Assembly: GCA_964443135.1 (NCBI GenBank)
Contig: CAYUBQ010000005.1
Span: 1-64,000 of the forward strand
Direction: 5' to 3'
Length of the DNA stretch: 64,000 bases
From: JAIPEI01 sp964443135
GTDB taxonomy: Bacteria; Desulfobacterota; DSM-4660; Desulfatiglandales; HGW-15
Part shown: one piece after another, positions 25,058 through 34,163 of the stretch
How the letters are laid out: every line of letters begins with the position of its first letter
Position numbering within the stretch: the stretch's first letter is position 1
Notes under the pieces: model-generated
What the model saw: the letters and a program-made list of their open reading frames with translations, nothing else
Databases searched by the model: none
What the model was told of the DNA's origin: nothing
Translations under genes and position numbers: made by a program

Positions 25058-28000
25058 ATGGAGATGAGAGTCGGTTTTTACATCTGTCACTGCGGGATCA
25101 ACATCGCCGGCAAGGTGGACGTGGAGGCCGTGGCGGCCTACATTCGAACCCTTCCCGGCGTGACGATCTCCCGGGACTACAAGTTCATGTGCTCGGACCC
25201 CGGCCAGGAGATGATCGTCGACGACATCCGCGAGCACGGACTGAACCGGGTGGTGGTGGCTTCCTGCTCTCCCCGGCTTCACGGCAAGACCTTCATGGGC
25301 GCCTGCCAGCGCGCCGGCCTCAATCCGTACTACTTCCAGATGGCCTCGGTCCGGGAGCAGGTCTCCTGGGTGACCGAGGATCCGGAGCGTGCCACGGACA
25401 AGGCCAAGAGCCTGGCCCGGGCGGCGGTGAATCGGGTACGGCTCCACGAGAGCCTCTTCGCGCGTCACGCCCGGGTCCACCCCGACGTGTTGGTCGTGGG
25501 GGGCGGCATCGCCGGGATCCAGGCCGCCCTGGACATCGGGGCCGCCGGCCGGAAGGTGTACCTGGTGGAGCGGGATCCGACCATCGGCGGGCACATGCTC
25601 CAGTTCGACAAGACCTTTCCCACGCTCGACTGCGCCGCCTGTATCGGGACGCCCAAGATGGTGGAGGTCGCACAGAACCCCTACGTGGAGCTCCTCTCCT
25701 ACAGCGAGGTCAAGGAGGTCAACGGATTCATCGGCAACTACACGGTCACGGTCCGGAAAAAGCCCCGCTACGTCGTCGAAGGGGTGTGTACGGGCTGCGG
25801 CGAGTGCGCCGAGGTCTGCCCGGTGGCCGTTCCCAGCGAGTGGGACGAGAGGCTGGCGGAGCGGGCGGCCGTGTACCGATCTTTCCCCCAGGCCGTCCCC
25901 GTCACCTACGTCATCGACAAGCGCGATCGCGCCCCCTGCACCACGGCCTGTCCGGCCGGGATCAACGTGCAGGGCTACGTACAGCTGGTCAAGCTGGGAA
26001 AGTACGACGAGGCCGTGCGCCTGATCCGGGAACGGCTTCCGCTCCCGGGCGTCCTGGGAAGGGTCTGCCCGGCCTTCTGCGAGAACGGTTGCCGGCGGAC
26101 GGAGCTGGACGCAGCCGTGGCCATTCGACAGCTCAAGCGTGTCGCGGCCGACCGGGCCGCCGCATCGGCCTGGGAAACCCCCACGATCGAGGAACGGAAG
26201 GAACGGGTGGCCGTGATCGGGTCCGGCCCGGCCGGTCTGAGCGCGGCCTACTTCCTCCGCCTGGACGGGTTTCAGGTGACCCTGTTCGAGGCCCTGGAGA
26301 AGCTGGGCGGCATGCTCCGCACGGGCATTCCGGACTTTCGCCTGCCGCCGGAGATCCTGGACCGGGAGATCGAGCAGATCCTGGCGCTGGGGGTGGAGGT
26401 GCGGACCGGTACGGTCCTGGGCAGGGACCTCCAGCTGGACTCCCTGAAGGAGCAGGGGTTCGGGGCGGTCTTCCTGGGGATCGGGGCCCACAAGGACCTG
26501 TCCCTCGGCGTGGAGGGAGAGGAAAGCGAAGGCGTGCTTCGGGCCGTGGAGTTCCTGCGACGGGCCAACCTCGGGGAGAGGCTGGAGGTGGGGGGGCGGG
26601 TGGTCGTGGTGGGCGGCGGCAACGTGGCCGTGGACGCCGCGCGTGTCGCCCGGCGGCTGGGCGCGGAGGAGGTCTCCATCGTCTACCGCCGGTCCGAGGC
26701 CGAGATGCCCGCCTATCCCGAGGAGATCGAAGGGGCGAGGGAAGAGGGAATCCGCATCGCTTACCTGAAGGCCCCGGTCCGGGTGGTTTTGGAGAACGGC
26801 CGCGCGTCGGGGCTGGAGTGTATCGACACCCGGCTCGGACCGCCCGACGAGCGCGGGCGGCGACGGCCCGAGCCGGTGGCGGGATCCGAGCACGTGCTGC
26901 CCGTGGACACGGTCATCACGGCCATCGGACAGCGGGTGGACGACGCCTGGGCCCGTGAGACGGGGCTCGCGTGGAGCCGTCAGGGGACCATCCAGACGCA
27001 TCCCCGAACCCTGCAAACCTCCCTTTCGCACGTGTTCGCGGCCGGCGACGCGGTGAGCGGACCGGCCAGCGTGGTGGAGGCCGTGGGTGCGGGACGTAGG
27101 GCCGCCCGGGCCGTCCGCCGCTTTCTCGAGGAAGAGGACCTGGCGAACGAGCCGGAGGAGGCCGGGGAGACCGCCTGGGGCCGGGACTGGAGCCCCGTCC
27201 CCGGCGACTCGAAGCGCGTGGAGCGGGCCGAGCCGTCGCACCGCGACGCGCAGGAGCGGGTTCGGGGGTTCGCCGAGGTGGAAGGCGCCCTCGACGAGGG
27301 GCGGGCGCGAGCCGAGGCGGAGCGCTGCCTCAACTGCGGGGTCTGCTCCGAGTGCATGGAGTGCGTAAAGGTGTGCGAGGCGCACGCCATCGACCACGCC
27401 ATGGAGGCCCAAGAGGTCGAGCTCCAGGTGGGGAGCATCATCCTCGCCACGGGCTACGATCTCCTGGACCCCACCCCCATGAAGCCCTTCGGGTACGGGA
27501 AGTACCCCAACGTCTTCACCAGCCTCGAGTTCGAACGTATGAACAACGCCACCGGGCCCACCGGCGGACGGATCCTCATGCGGGACGGGAAGGGCGGGTT
27601 CTCTCATCCGCCCGAGAGCGTGGCCGTCGTCCACTGCGTGGGAAGCCGGGACGACCGCTATCACAGCTACTGCTCGCGGGTCTGCTGCATGTACGCCCTC
27701 AAGTACGGGCACCTGGTGCACGACAAGGTGGGGCCCGAAACCCGGATCTACGACTTCTACATCGACATGCGGTGCTTCGGGAAGGGGTACGAGGAGTTTT
27801 ACCGCCGGTGCCAGGAGGAGGGCATCCAGTTCATCCGGGGCAAGCCCGCCGAGATCCTGGAGGAGGACGGAAAGCTGGTCCTGGTGGGGGAGGACACCCT
27901 GATCGGGCGCCGCTATCGCGTTCCCGTGGACATGGTGGTGCTCTGCGCCGCCATGCAGGCGAGGGCCGATGCGGGGGCGGTGGGTCGGATTTTCGGGATC

Positions 28001-28441
28001 AGCCAGGGGCAGGACGGGTTCTACCTGGAGGAGCACCCCAAGCTGGCGCCTCTTTCGACGGCCTCGGACGGGATCTTTCTGGCCGGGACCTGCCAGGCCC
28101 CCCGGGACGTGCCGGACACCGTGGCCCAGGCCTCGGGGGCGGCCGCCAAGTCTTTGGCCCTGGCCTCCCTGGGGGAGGTGCAGATCGAGCCCACCACGAG
28201 CTGGATCGACCCGGACATCTGCGCCGGATGCCAGGTGTGCATCGATCTCTGCCCTTACGGTGCCATCGAGTTCGATCCCCAGCGGCATGTCTCCGTGGTC
28301 AACGAGGCCCTGTGCAAAGGTTGCGGGAGCTGCGCGGGGTTCTGCCCGAGCGGTGCGGCCCGGTGTGCGTCCTTCAAGAGCCGGCAGCTGTTCGCGGAGC
28401 TGGACGGCATCTTCGACGCCGTTCATCAGGTGGGGCGGTAG
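25058..28441 (+). CDS. hdrA: HdrA-type flavin/iron-sulfur subunit with GltD-like NAD(P)H domain insert
   Basis: An 1127-residue nested fusion. It starts with the HdrA N-terminal domain (FYICHCGINIAGKVD), then an FAD loop LVVGGGIAGIQAALDIG (about 148) and FPTLDCAACIG. A 4Fe-4S motif CTGCGECAEVCP follows. Next is an insert resembling the glutamate synthase small subunit: CTTACPAGINVQGYVQLV, a second dinucleotide loop VIGSGPAGLSAAYFL and an NAD(P) loop VVVGGGNVAVDAARVARRLG. The HdrA core then resumes (HCVGSRDDRYHSYCSRVCCM) and ends with two 4Fe-4S motifs (CAGCQVCIDLCP, CKGCGSCAGFCP). HdrA holds the bifurcating flavin; the insert should let it exchange electrons with NAD(P)H. It heads the mvhD-frhB-hdrA2-hdrCB run. 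Confidence 0.92.
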   Translation: MEMRVGFYICHCGINIAGKVDVEAVAAYIRTLPGVTISRDYKFMCSDPGQEMIVDDIREHGLNRVVVASCSPRLHGKTFMGACQRAGLNPYYFQMASVREQVSWVTEDPERATDKAKSLARAAVNRVRLHESLFARHARVHPDVLVVGGGIAGIQAALDIGAAGRKVYLVERDPTIGGHMLQFDKTFPTLDCAACIGTPKMVEVAQNPYVELLSYSEVKEVNGFIGNYTVTVRKKPRYVVEGVCTGCGECAEVCPVAVPSEWDERLAERAAVYRSFPQAVPVTYVIDKRDRAPCTTACPAGINVQGYVQLVKLGKYDEAVRLIRERLPLPGVLGRVCPAFCENGCRRTELDAAVAIRQLKRVAADRAAASAWETPTIEERKERVAVIGSGPAGLSAAYFLRLDGFQVTLFEALEKLGGMLRTGIPDFRLPPEILDREIEQILALGVEVRTGTVLGRDLQLDSLKEQGFGAVFLGIGAHKDLSLGVEGEESEGVLRAVEFLRRANLGERLEVGGRVVVVGGGNVAVDAARVARRLGAEEVSIVYRRSEAEMPAYPEEIEGAREEGIRIAYLKAPVRVVLENGRASGLECIDTRLGPPDERGRRRPEPVAGSEHVLPVDTVITAIGQRVDDAWARETGLAWSRQGTIQTHPRTLQTSLSHVFAAGDAVSGPASVVEAVGAGRRAARAVRRFLEEEDLANEPEEAGETAWGRDWSPVPGDSKRVERAEPSHRDAQERVRGFAEVEGALDEGRARAEAERCLNCGVCSECMECVKVCEAHAIDHAMEAQEVELQVGSIILATGYDLLDPTPMKPFGYGKYPNVFTSLEFERMNNATGPTGGRILMRDGKGGFSHPPESVAVVHCVGSRDDRYHSYCSRVCCMYALKYGHLVHDKVGPETRIYDFYIDMRCFGKGYEEFYRRCQEEGIQFIRGKPAEILEEDGKLVLVGEDTLIGRRYRVPVDMVVLCAAMQARADAGAVGRIFGISQGQDGFYLEEHPKLAPLSTASDGIFLAGTCQAPRDVPDTVAQASGAAAKSLALASLGEVQIEPTTSWIDPDICAGCQVCIDLCPYGAIEFDPQRHVSVVNEALCKGCGSCAGFCPSGAARCASFKSRQLFAELDGIFDAVHQVGR

Positions 28442-28522
28442 TGCAGGTGAAGGGTGAGTGGTGTCAGTGAGAAAAAAGCAGGCGGAAAGCGAGGCACCGA
28501 AAACAAGAGAGCGGGGAGCATC

Positions 28523-28951
28523 ATGAGCAACGACGATTTCGAGCCCATCATCATTGCGTTCGTCTGCAACTGGTGCACGTACACGGCTGCGGATCTGGCC
28601 GGGACCTCCAGGCTGATCTACCCGATCAACGTACGTCTGGTCCGGGTCATGTGCACCGGCATGGTGGATCCCAAGTACGTGATCAAGGCGTTCCTGGAGG
28701 GCGCGGACGCCGTGCTCATCAGCGGGTGCCACCCGGGCGACTGCCACTACATCAACGGAAACTTCAAGGCCAGGCGGAGGGTCAAGCTGCTCGAGGAGAT
28801 CCTGCCGCAGTTCGGCATCGAACCGGAGCGTCTCAAGCTCACCTGGATCGGGGCGAGCGACGGCCTGGAGTTCGCCCACACGGTGGACGGCCTGGTCGCT
28901 TCGATCAGGGAGATCGGCCCGACCGAGGTCAGGCACACCATGGTCCTGTAA
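28523..28951 (+). CDS. mvhD: MvhD-like 2Fe-2S electron-transfer subunit
   Basis: Passes electrons between a hydrogenase, formate dehydrogenase or other donor and HdrA. The 142-residue protein matches MvhD/HdrA-associated subunits: FVCNWCTYTAADLAGTSRL, VMCTGMVDPKYVIKAFLEGAD, SGCHPGDCHYINGNF. The Cys in NWC, CTG and GCHPGDC are the cluster ligands of the family. The start at 28523 was preferred to an upstream in-frame ATG because GCGGGGAGC precedes it and homology begins there. No hydrogenase large subunit is in the window, so the donor is probably the FrhB/FdhB-like protein next door. Confidence 0.92.
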   Translation: MSNDDFEPIIIAFVCNWCTYTAADLAGTSRLIYPINVRLVRVMCTGMVDPKYVIKAFLEGADAVLISGCHPGDCHYINGNFKARRRVKLLEEILPQFGIEPERLKLTWIGASDGLEFAHTVDGLVASIREIGPTEVRHTMVL

Positions 28952-28965
28952 ACCGAGAGGTCAGC

Positions 28966-30105
28966 ATGTCCCAGGGATTCAAGATCGAGGTCAAGGAAGG
29001 CGATGTCCAAGGCGCACTGCGGGACTTTCTGGGAAAGATCCTCGAGCGGGAGGAGATCCGCGCCGTCCTGACGCCGCTGCGTCTGCCGTACAAGGGGAAC
29101 GTCATGCAAACGCTGGTGGCCGACAGGGAGCGGCTCGGCGCGGCGGAACCCCTTTCCCCGGCCTATCCCCTGAGCGGGGCCAGGATCCTGAGCCGGCTGA
29201 CCCGGGAGGAAGCGGGCGGCCGGGTCGCCGCCGTGCTCCGCCCATGCGAGATTCGGGCCTTCGTGGAGCTCGTCAAGCTCAAGCAGGCGTCCCGTCAAGA
29301 CCTGGTTCTCATCGGTCTGGACTGTCCCGGGGCCTTCTCGAACGACGTGTTCGCCCGGGCCGCAGCCGAGGACGAAGCGGGGGACCTGACCCGGCGCTTT
29401 TTTCGTGCCGCCTTTGCCGGGGAGGAAGACCCGGCGGGGTACGAGCTCGCCGGCGCTTGCCGCGCCTGCGAGCACGTCACGCCGGACGCGGCCGACGTGG
29501 CGGTCGGGCTCCACGGCGGGGACCCGGAGCGGGAGATCTGGGTCGAGGCCCGGACCGAGGCCGGTGAAGCCTTGCTGGCCGACCTGGGTCTCCCGGAGGC
29601 CACGGAACCGGAGGGCCGTTCCAGGACCGTGAAGGAGCGGGTCGAGAGGGCGGTCCAGCGGCGGGAAGAGATGTTCGACCGGACCCTGCAGGCCACCGGC
29701 GGCGTGGAGAAGCTCACGTCCTATCTCGCCTCCTGCGTGAACTGCTACAACTGCCGCGTGGCTTGCCCGGTCTGCTACTGCCGGGAGTGTGTGTTCGGGA
29801 CGGACGTCTTCGAGCACGAACCCCGGCAATACTTGAACTGGGCCGACCGGAAGGGGGCCGTGAAGATGCCCACGGACACGGTGTTCTACCACCTCACGCG
29901 CATGGCCCACATGGCGGCTTCCTGCGTGGGCTGCGGCCAGTGCTCGAACGCCTGCCCGAACGACATCCCGGTCATGGAGCTGTTTCGCACCGTGGCCCGC
30001 AGGGTGCAGCAGGACTTCGACTACGAGCCCGGTCGCAGTGTGGAGGAACCGCTTCCCCTTGCGGTGTTCCGCGAGAACGAGTTGGCCGAGGTGGTGGGAC
30101 GATGA
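28966..30105 (+). CDS. FrhB/FdhB-like iron-sulfur flavoprotein
   Basis: A 379-residue protein related to the beta subunit of F420-reducing hydrogenase and formate dehydrogenase. It has the FrhB/FdhB features RPCEIRAFVELVKL, IGLDCPGAF, and Cys groups CVNCYNCRVACPVCYCREC (about 265-285), followed by CVGCGQCSNACPNDIP (about 325-340), giving at least two 4Fe-4S sites. In methanogens the family binds FAD and reduces F420. In Hdr clusters of bacteria it is thought to route electrons between ferredoxin, NAD(P)H or formate dehydrogenase and Hdr. Its stop overlaps the next start by four bases (ATGA), which implies translational coupling. Confidence 0.82.
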   Translation: MSQGFKIEVKEGDVQGALRDFLGKILEREEIRAVLTPLRLPYKGNVMQTLVADRERLGAAEPLSPAYPLSGARILSRLTREEAGGRVAAVLRPCEIRAFVELVKLKQASRQDLVLIGLDCPGAFSNDVFARAAAEDEAGDLTRRFFRAAFAGEEDPAGYELAGACRACEHVTPDAADVAVGLHGGDPEREIWVEARTEAGEALLADLGLPEATEPEGRSRTVKERVERAVQRREEMFDRTLQATGGVEKLTSYLASCVNCYNCRVACPVCYCRECVFGTDVFEHEPRQYLNWADRKGAVKMPTDTVFYHLTRMAHMAASCVGCGQCSNACPNDIPVMELFRTVARRVQQDFDYEPGRSVEEPLPLAVFRENELAEVVGR

Positions 30106-33100
30106 GACGAAAGATCGGCAAGGCGCTCGTGGTGGGCGCGGGAATCGCCGGCATTCGATCCGCCCTGGATCTGGCCGAGACCGGTTACGGAGTGACGCTG
30201 ATCGAGCGCGCCCCCCACATCGGCGGCATCCTGGCGCAGCTCGACCGCCAGTTCCCGACGGATGCCTGCGGCATGTGCCGGATGCTTCCCATGGTGGAGC
30301 GGGACGCCGGCGGCCAGTACTGCCTGCGCAAGGGGCTCTTCCACGAGAACATCGACCTGAGGCTGGGAACCGAGCTGAAGGGTCTGGAAGGGGAGCCCGG
30401 GAGGTTCGAGGCCACCTTGAGCACGCGAAGGGCGCGAATCGATCCGGACCGCTGTCAGGGCTGCGGCGCGTGCGCGGAGGCCTGCCCCGTGGAGCTCCCC
30501 GATCCTTTCAACGAGGGCCTCTCCGCGAGGAAGGCCGTCTATCTTCCCGTGCCCCACGCGGTGCCGAACCCGTTTGTCATCGATGCGGAGGCCTGCACCC
30601 TCTGCGGCGCCTGCGAGCAGGTCTGCCCCACCGACGCGATCACCCTCGGGGACCCCGGCCGGAAGGCGTTCCGCGTTCTCGTCGTGGACGACGAGAGGAT
30701 TGTCCGGGACTCCCTCGAGGACTGGCTCGAGGACGTGGGGTTCGGTGTGGAGACGGCGGCCTCGGGCCAGGAGGCCCTGGATCGGCTGGCGCAGGATCCC
30801 TTCGACCTCCTGCTGGTGGACATCAAGATGCCCGGCATGGACGGGGTGGAGGTCCTGCGCCGGGCGCGTGAGAGCCGCCCCGACCTCACCGTGATCATGA
30901 TCACGGCGTACGCCACGGTGGACACCGCGGTGGAGGCCATGAAGATCGGCGCCCTGGACTACCTGACCAAACCGTTCGACCCGGAAAAGCTGGTTCCGAT
31001 GGTGGAAACCGTGTACCAGGACCGCCACGGCCCCGGACGGGAGACCCTGGAGGTGGGGGCCGTGGTGCTGGCCTGCGGCATGTCCGTCCTCGACCCCTCC
31101 GAAGGGTTCGGTTGGACCGGGTACGCCGAGATGGCCGACGTGGTGACCGGACTCGAGCTCGAAAGGATCCTGAGCGGGACAGGCCCCACGGGGGGGCGTC
31201 TGACGAGGCCCTCCGACGGCGGGCCCGTAAAGCGGATCGCCTGGCTCCAGTGCGTGGGGTCCCGGGACCGGCAGGCCGACGCGGAGTTCTGCTCCTCCAT
31301 CTGCTGCATGATCTCCCTCAAGGAGGCGCGCCTGGTCCGAAAGCGCACGGGCGGCGAGGTGGAGACCCACATCTTCTACATGGACCTCCGCACCCCGGGG
31401 AAGCGTTTTCAGCGCTACGAAGAAGGGGCGGAGGCCGAAGGCGTGCAGCTCCACCGGGTACGGGTCCACTCGGTGGTGCCGGAGGAGAGGACCGGGCTAC
31501 CCCGGATCCAGTACGTCTCGGAGGAGGGCGTCCTCCGGGAGGAGACCTTTGACCTGGTGGTGCTCGCGACGGGGGCCCGGCCTCCGGCCGGAACCGGCGA
31601 GCTGGCCGACATGCTCGATCTGGAACGAAACCCGTGGGGGTTTGTTCAGCCCCGGGCGTTTCACCCGGCCGTGTCCAGCCGCGAAGGCGTGCTCCTTAGC
31701 GGGGCCTTCGGGGCTCCTTGCGACATCGCCGACTCGGTCCTGTTGGCCGGCGGAGCAGCCCTGGAGGCCTCCCGCATCATTCACGCCGCGGGAGGAGGCC
31801 TTGCGCCGGAGGAGTCAGAGGAGAGCCCGTACCGGGACGTCTCGCGGGAGCGGCCCAGGAGCCTGATCGCGCTCTGCCGATGTGCCAGGGACACCGTTCC
31901 CGACCTCGATCTCGAAGGCCTGGCCCGCGACCTGGAGGCCGACCCCGGAGTGGCCCGGGTGGAGGTCGTCGAGAACCTCTGCACGGCCTCCGGCTGGGAC
32001 GCTCTGGTGGAGGCGGCCCGGAAGAAGCGACCCAACCGCATCCTTTTGGGGGCGTGCCTTCCTTACGTCTACGGCCGGCGGCTCCGCGAGCTGGGCAGGC
32101 AAATCGGTCTGGCCCCGGGCTACATGGACGTGGTGGATCTTCGGACACCCTTCTTCTCCGTCAATGAACCCGAGGCGGCCCGCCGCCTGGCCGGCTCGGA
32201 GATCCGCATGGCGCTGGCCCGAGTTCGACGCCCCGGCCCGCCGGTCCGGGAGGTCCGGACCGTGGAGCCCCGGGCCCTGGTGGTGGGGGGCGGAATCGCG
32301 GGCCTCTATGCGGCGCTGGCCATCGCCGATCACGGCTACCCCGTGGAGATCGTGGAGCGCGAAGCAGCCCCGGGCGGAAACCTGACCTGGTTGCCGCGCA
32401 CGCTCGAGGGCAGGGAGCCGGCGGAGCTCCTGGAAGGGGTCCTGGCCGAGGTGGAAAAGCACCCCCAGGTTCAACTGCACGCCTCGGCGGAGGTGGTCGA
32501 GTCCTCCGGTCGAGCGGGCCGGTTCAGGACCGTGATTCAGAACGCCGAGGGGGTTCGCCGAACCGTGGAGCACGGTGTGGTCATCCTGGCCACCGGCGGC
32601 CGCGAGGCGGAGCCCGAGGGGTTCGGTCGGGGCGAAGCGGAGAAGGTCCTCACCCAGCGGGAGTTGGAACGGGTCCTGGCCGGGGAGGACCTGGATCCCG
32701 CCGGTCTCGAGTCCGTGGTGATGATCCAGTGCGCCGGGACCCGCACCGGGTCCCGCAACTACTGCAGCCGCGTCTGCTGCCCCACGGCCGTGCGCCAGGC
32801 TCTGCTTCTCCGTGAAAGGAACCCGGAGCTCTCGGTCTGGGTCCTCTACCGGGACATGATGACGCCCGGGTTCCTGGAGGCGGACTACGCCCGGGCCCGG
32901 GAGGCCGGGGTGCACTTCATCCGGTACGCACCCGAGCGGAGGCCGGCGGTGGAGGCTGGGTCGGAGAAGGCGGCGGTCACCGTGTGGGAGCCGGTGCTGG
33001 GGAGGGAGGTTCGGATCCCGGCGGACCTGGTGGTCCTGGCGGGCGGGGTTTCACCCGAGCTGCCCGCGGAGCTCGCCGCGACCTTTGGCGCCGGGCTGGA

Positions 33101-33524
33101 CGAGGCCGGCTTCTTCCAGGAGGCCGACGGCAAGTGGCGGCCCGTGGACGCCCTGCGTGAGGGGGTGTTCGCCTGCGGGCTGGCCCTCTCGCCCCGCACC
33201 GTGGCCGAGTCCCTGGCCTCGGCCGGCGCCGCGGCGGAACGGGCCCTTCGCATCCTCGCAAGGGAGACCCTCCCCGTGGACCTTCGGGTGGCGCGCGTCC
33301 GTCACGCCCTCTGCTCGCGTTGCGAGCAGTGCCTGGACGCCTGCCCTTACGAGGCCCGCTACGTGGATCCGGAGAAGGGCCTGGTGGTCGTGGACGAGAC
33401 GGCGTGTCAGGGCTGCGGAAGCTGCGCGGCCGTCTGCCCGAACAGCGCCACGGTGCTGGAAGGGCTGGACGACCGCCGGATGCTCGAGTCCATCGACGCG
33501 GCCCTGGAGGCGGGTTGGAGGTGA
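30102..33524 (+). CDS. Tandem double HdrA with an embedded response-regulator receiver domain
   Basis: An 1140-residue polypeptide. Module 1: FAD loop VVGAGIAGIRSALDLAE (10-26), Cys-rich FPTDACGMCRM (51-61) and two 4Fe-4S motifs (CQGCGACAEACP, CTLCGACEQVCP; 118-176). Residues 191-306 are a complete receiver: LVVDDER, phosphoacceptor Asp240 in LLLVDIKMPGMDG, MITAY (Thr268) and Lys290 in LTKPFDP. The HdrA fold resumes (QCVGSRDRQADAEFCSSICC). Module 2 starts near 587 with its own N-terminal domain, a second FAD loop LVVGGGIAGLYAALAIADHG (726-745), CAGTRTGSRNYCSRVCC and C-terminal CSRCEQCLDACP and CQGCGSCAAVCP motifs. Every phosphorylation residue of the receiver is intact. It is translationally coupled to the FrhB-like gene and precedes hdrC and hdrB. 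Confidence 0.9.
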   Translation: MRRKIGKALVVGAGIAGIRSALDLAETGYGVTLIERAPHIGGILAQLDRQFPTDACGMCRMLPMVERDAGGQYCLRKGLFHENIDLRLGTELKGLEGEPGRFEATLSTRRARIDPDRCQGCGACAEACPVELPDPFNEGLSARKAVYLPVPHAVPNPFVIDAEACTLCGACEQVCPTDAITLGDPGRKAFRVLVVDDERIVRDSLEDWLEDVGFGVETAASGQEALDRLAQDPFDLLLVDIKMPGMDGVEVLRRARESRPDLTVIMITAYATVDTAVEAMKIGALDYLTKPFDPEKLVPMVETVYQDRHGPGRETLEVGAVVLACGMSVLDPSEGFGWTGYAEMADVVTGLELERILSGTGPTGGRLTRPSDGGPVKRIAWLQCVGSRDRQADAEFCSSICCMISLKEARLVRKRTGGEVETHIFYMDLRTPGKRFQRYEEGAEAEGVQLHRVRVHSVVPEERTGLPRIQYVSEEGVLREETFDLVVLATGARPPAGTGELADMLDLERNPWGFVQPRAFHPAVSSREGVLLSGAFGAPCDIADSVLLAGGAALEASRIIHAAGGGLAPEESEESPYRDVSRERPRSLIALCRCARDTVPDLDLEGLARDLEADPGVARVEVVENLCTASGWDALVEAARKKRPNRILLGACLPYVYGRRLRELGRQIGLAPGYMDVVDLRTPFFSVNEPEAARRLAGSEIRMALARVRRPGPPVREVRTVEPRALVVGGGIAGLYAALAIADHGYPVEIVEREAAPGGNLTWLPRTLEGREPAELLEGVLAEVEKHPQVQLHASAEVVESSGRAGRFRTVIQNAEGVRRTVEHGVVILATGGREAEPEGFGRGEAEKVLTQRELERVLAGEDLDPAGLESVVMIQCAGTRTGSRNYCSRVCCPTAVRQALLLRERNPELSVWVLYRDMMTPGFLEADYARAREAGVHFIRYAPERRPAVEAGSEKAAVTVWEPVLGREVRIPADLVVLAGGVSPELPAELAATFGAGLDEAGFFQEADGKWRPVDALREGVFACGLALSPRTVAESLASAGAAAERALRILARETLPVDLRVARVRHALCSRCEQCLDACPYEARYVDPEKGLVVVDETACQGCGSCAAVCPNSATVLEGLDDRRMLESIDAALEAGWR

Positions 33525-33584
33525 CCGGAGCCGTTCGGAAGGGCGGCTGAGCGGCGAACACGGGACATGCCCCGAGGTGACGTC

Positions 33585-34163
33585 ATGGTGGAGATTCAGA
33601 AGCAGGACCCGCGCGGATCGAACGGAGCGGAGGGACCGGATCCCCTGGCTGCGGTGCGGAAGCTGATTCAGCCCTGCATCCAGTGCGGGACGTGCACGGG
33701 CTCGTGCCCCAACGCGTTCGCCATGGACCTCACGCCCCGCGTGCTGTGGCGGCTTGTGCTGAGGGGAGAGGTCGACGAGATCTTCCACAGCCGGACCTTC
33801 ACGCTCTGCTCCTCCTGCTACTCCTGCACGTTGCGGTGTCCCCGTCAGCTCCCGGTGACCGAGGCCATGGCCGGTCTCAAGCAGGAGGCCGCGAGGCGCC
33901 GGCCGGAGCTCCATCGCCCCAGCGCGGCGTTCAGCAGGACCTTCATGGACAGCGTCCGCAGGCACGGCCGGGTCAACGAGATGGAGTTCATGTTCTTCTA
34001 CTTCGCCGCCCGGAAGAACCCGCTCCTTCCCTTTCGATTTTCTCCCATGGGCATGAGGCTGATGCGAAGGGGTAAGGTGAAGGTGTCCGTGCCCGGGTCG
34101 GGCGGAAACGACGTTTTGGATTCCCTGTTTCGAAACGTGGAGCGACTGGAGCGCACCCCATGA
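33585..34163 (+). CDS. hdrC: Heterodisulfide reductase subunit C
   Basis: A 192-residue two-cluster ferredoxin that passes electrons from HdrA to HdrB. The two 4Fe-4S motifs are CIQCGTCTGSCPNAF and CSSCYSCTLRCPRQLPV, exactly the HdrC pattern. A basic C-terminal region (SPMGMRLMRRGKVKVSVPG) follows. ATG 33585 is preferred over ATG 33567 because GAGGTGA stands at the right distance. Its last codons overlap hdrB by four bases. Confidence 0.92.
   Translation: MVEIQKQDPRGSNGAEGPDPLAAVRKLIQPCIQCGTCTGSCPNAFAMDLTPRVLWRLVLRGEVDEIFHSRTFTLCSSCYSCTLRCPRQLPVTEAMAGLKQEAARRRPELHRPSAAFSRTFMDSVRRHGRVNEMEFMFFYFAARKNPLLPFRFSPMGMRLMRRGKVKVSVPGSGGNDVLDSLFRNVERLERTP

Noticed and set aside
24845..28936. A leftward open frame of more than 1300 codons opposite hdrA
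   Set aside because: Its protein is Pro/Gly/Arg/His-rich with no domain, it mirrors the codon structure of hdrA on the other strand, and such antisense frames are common at this GC content.
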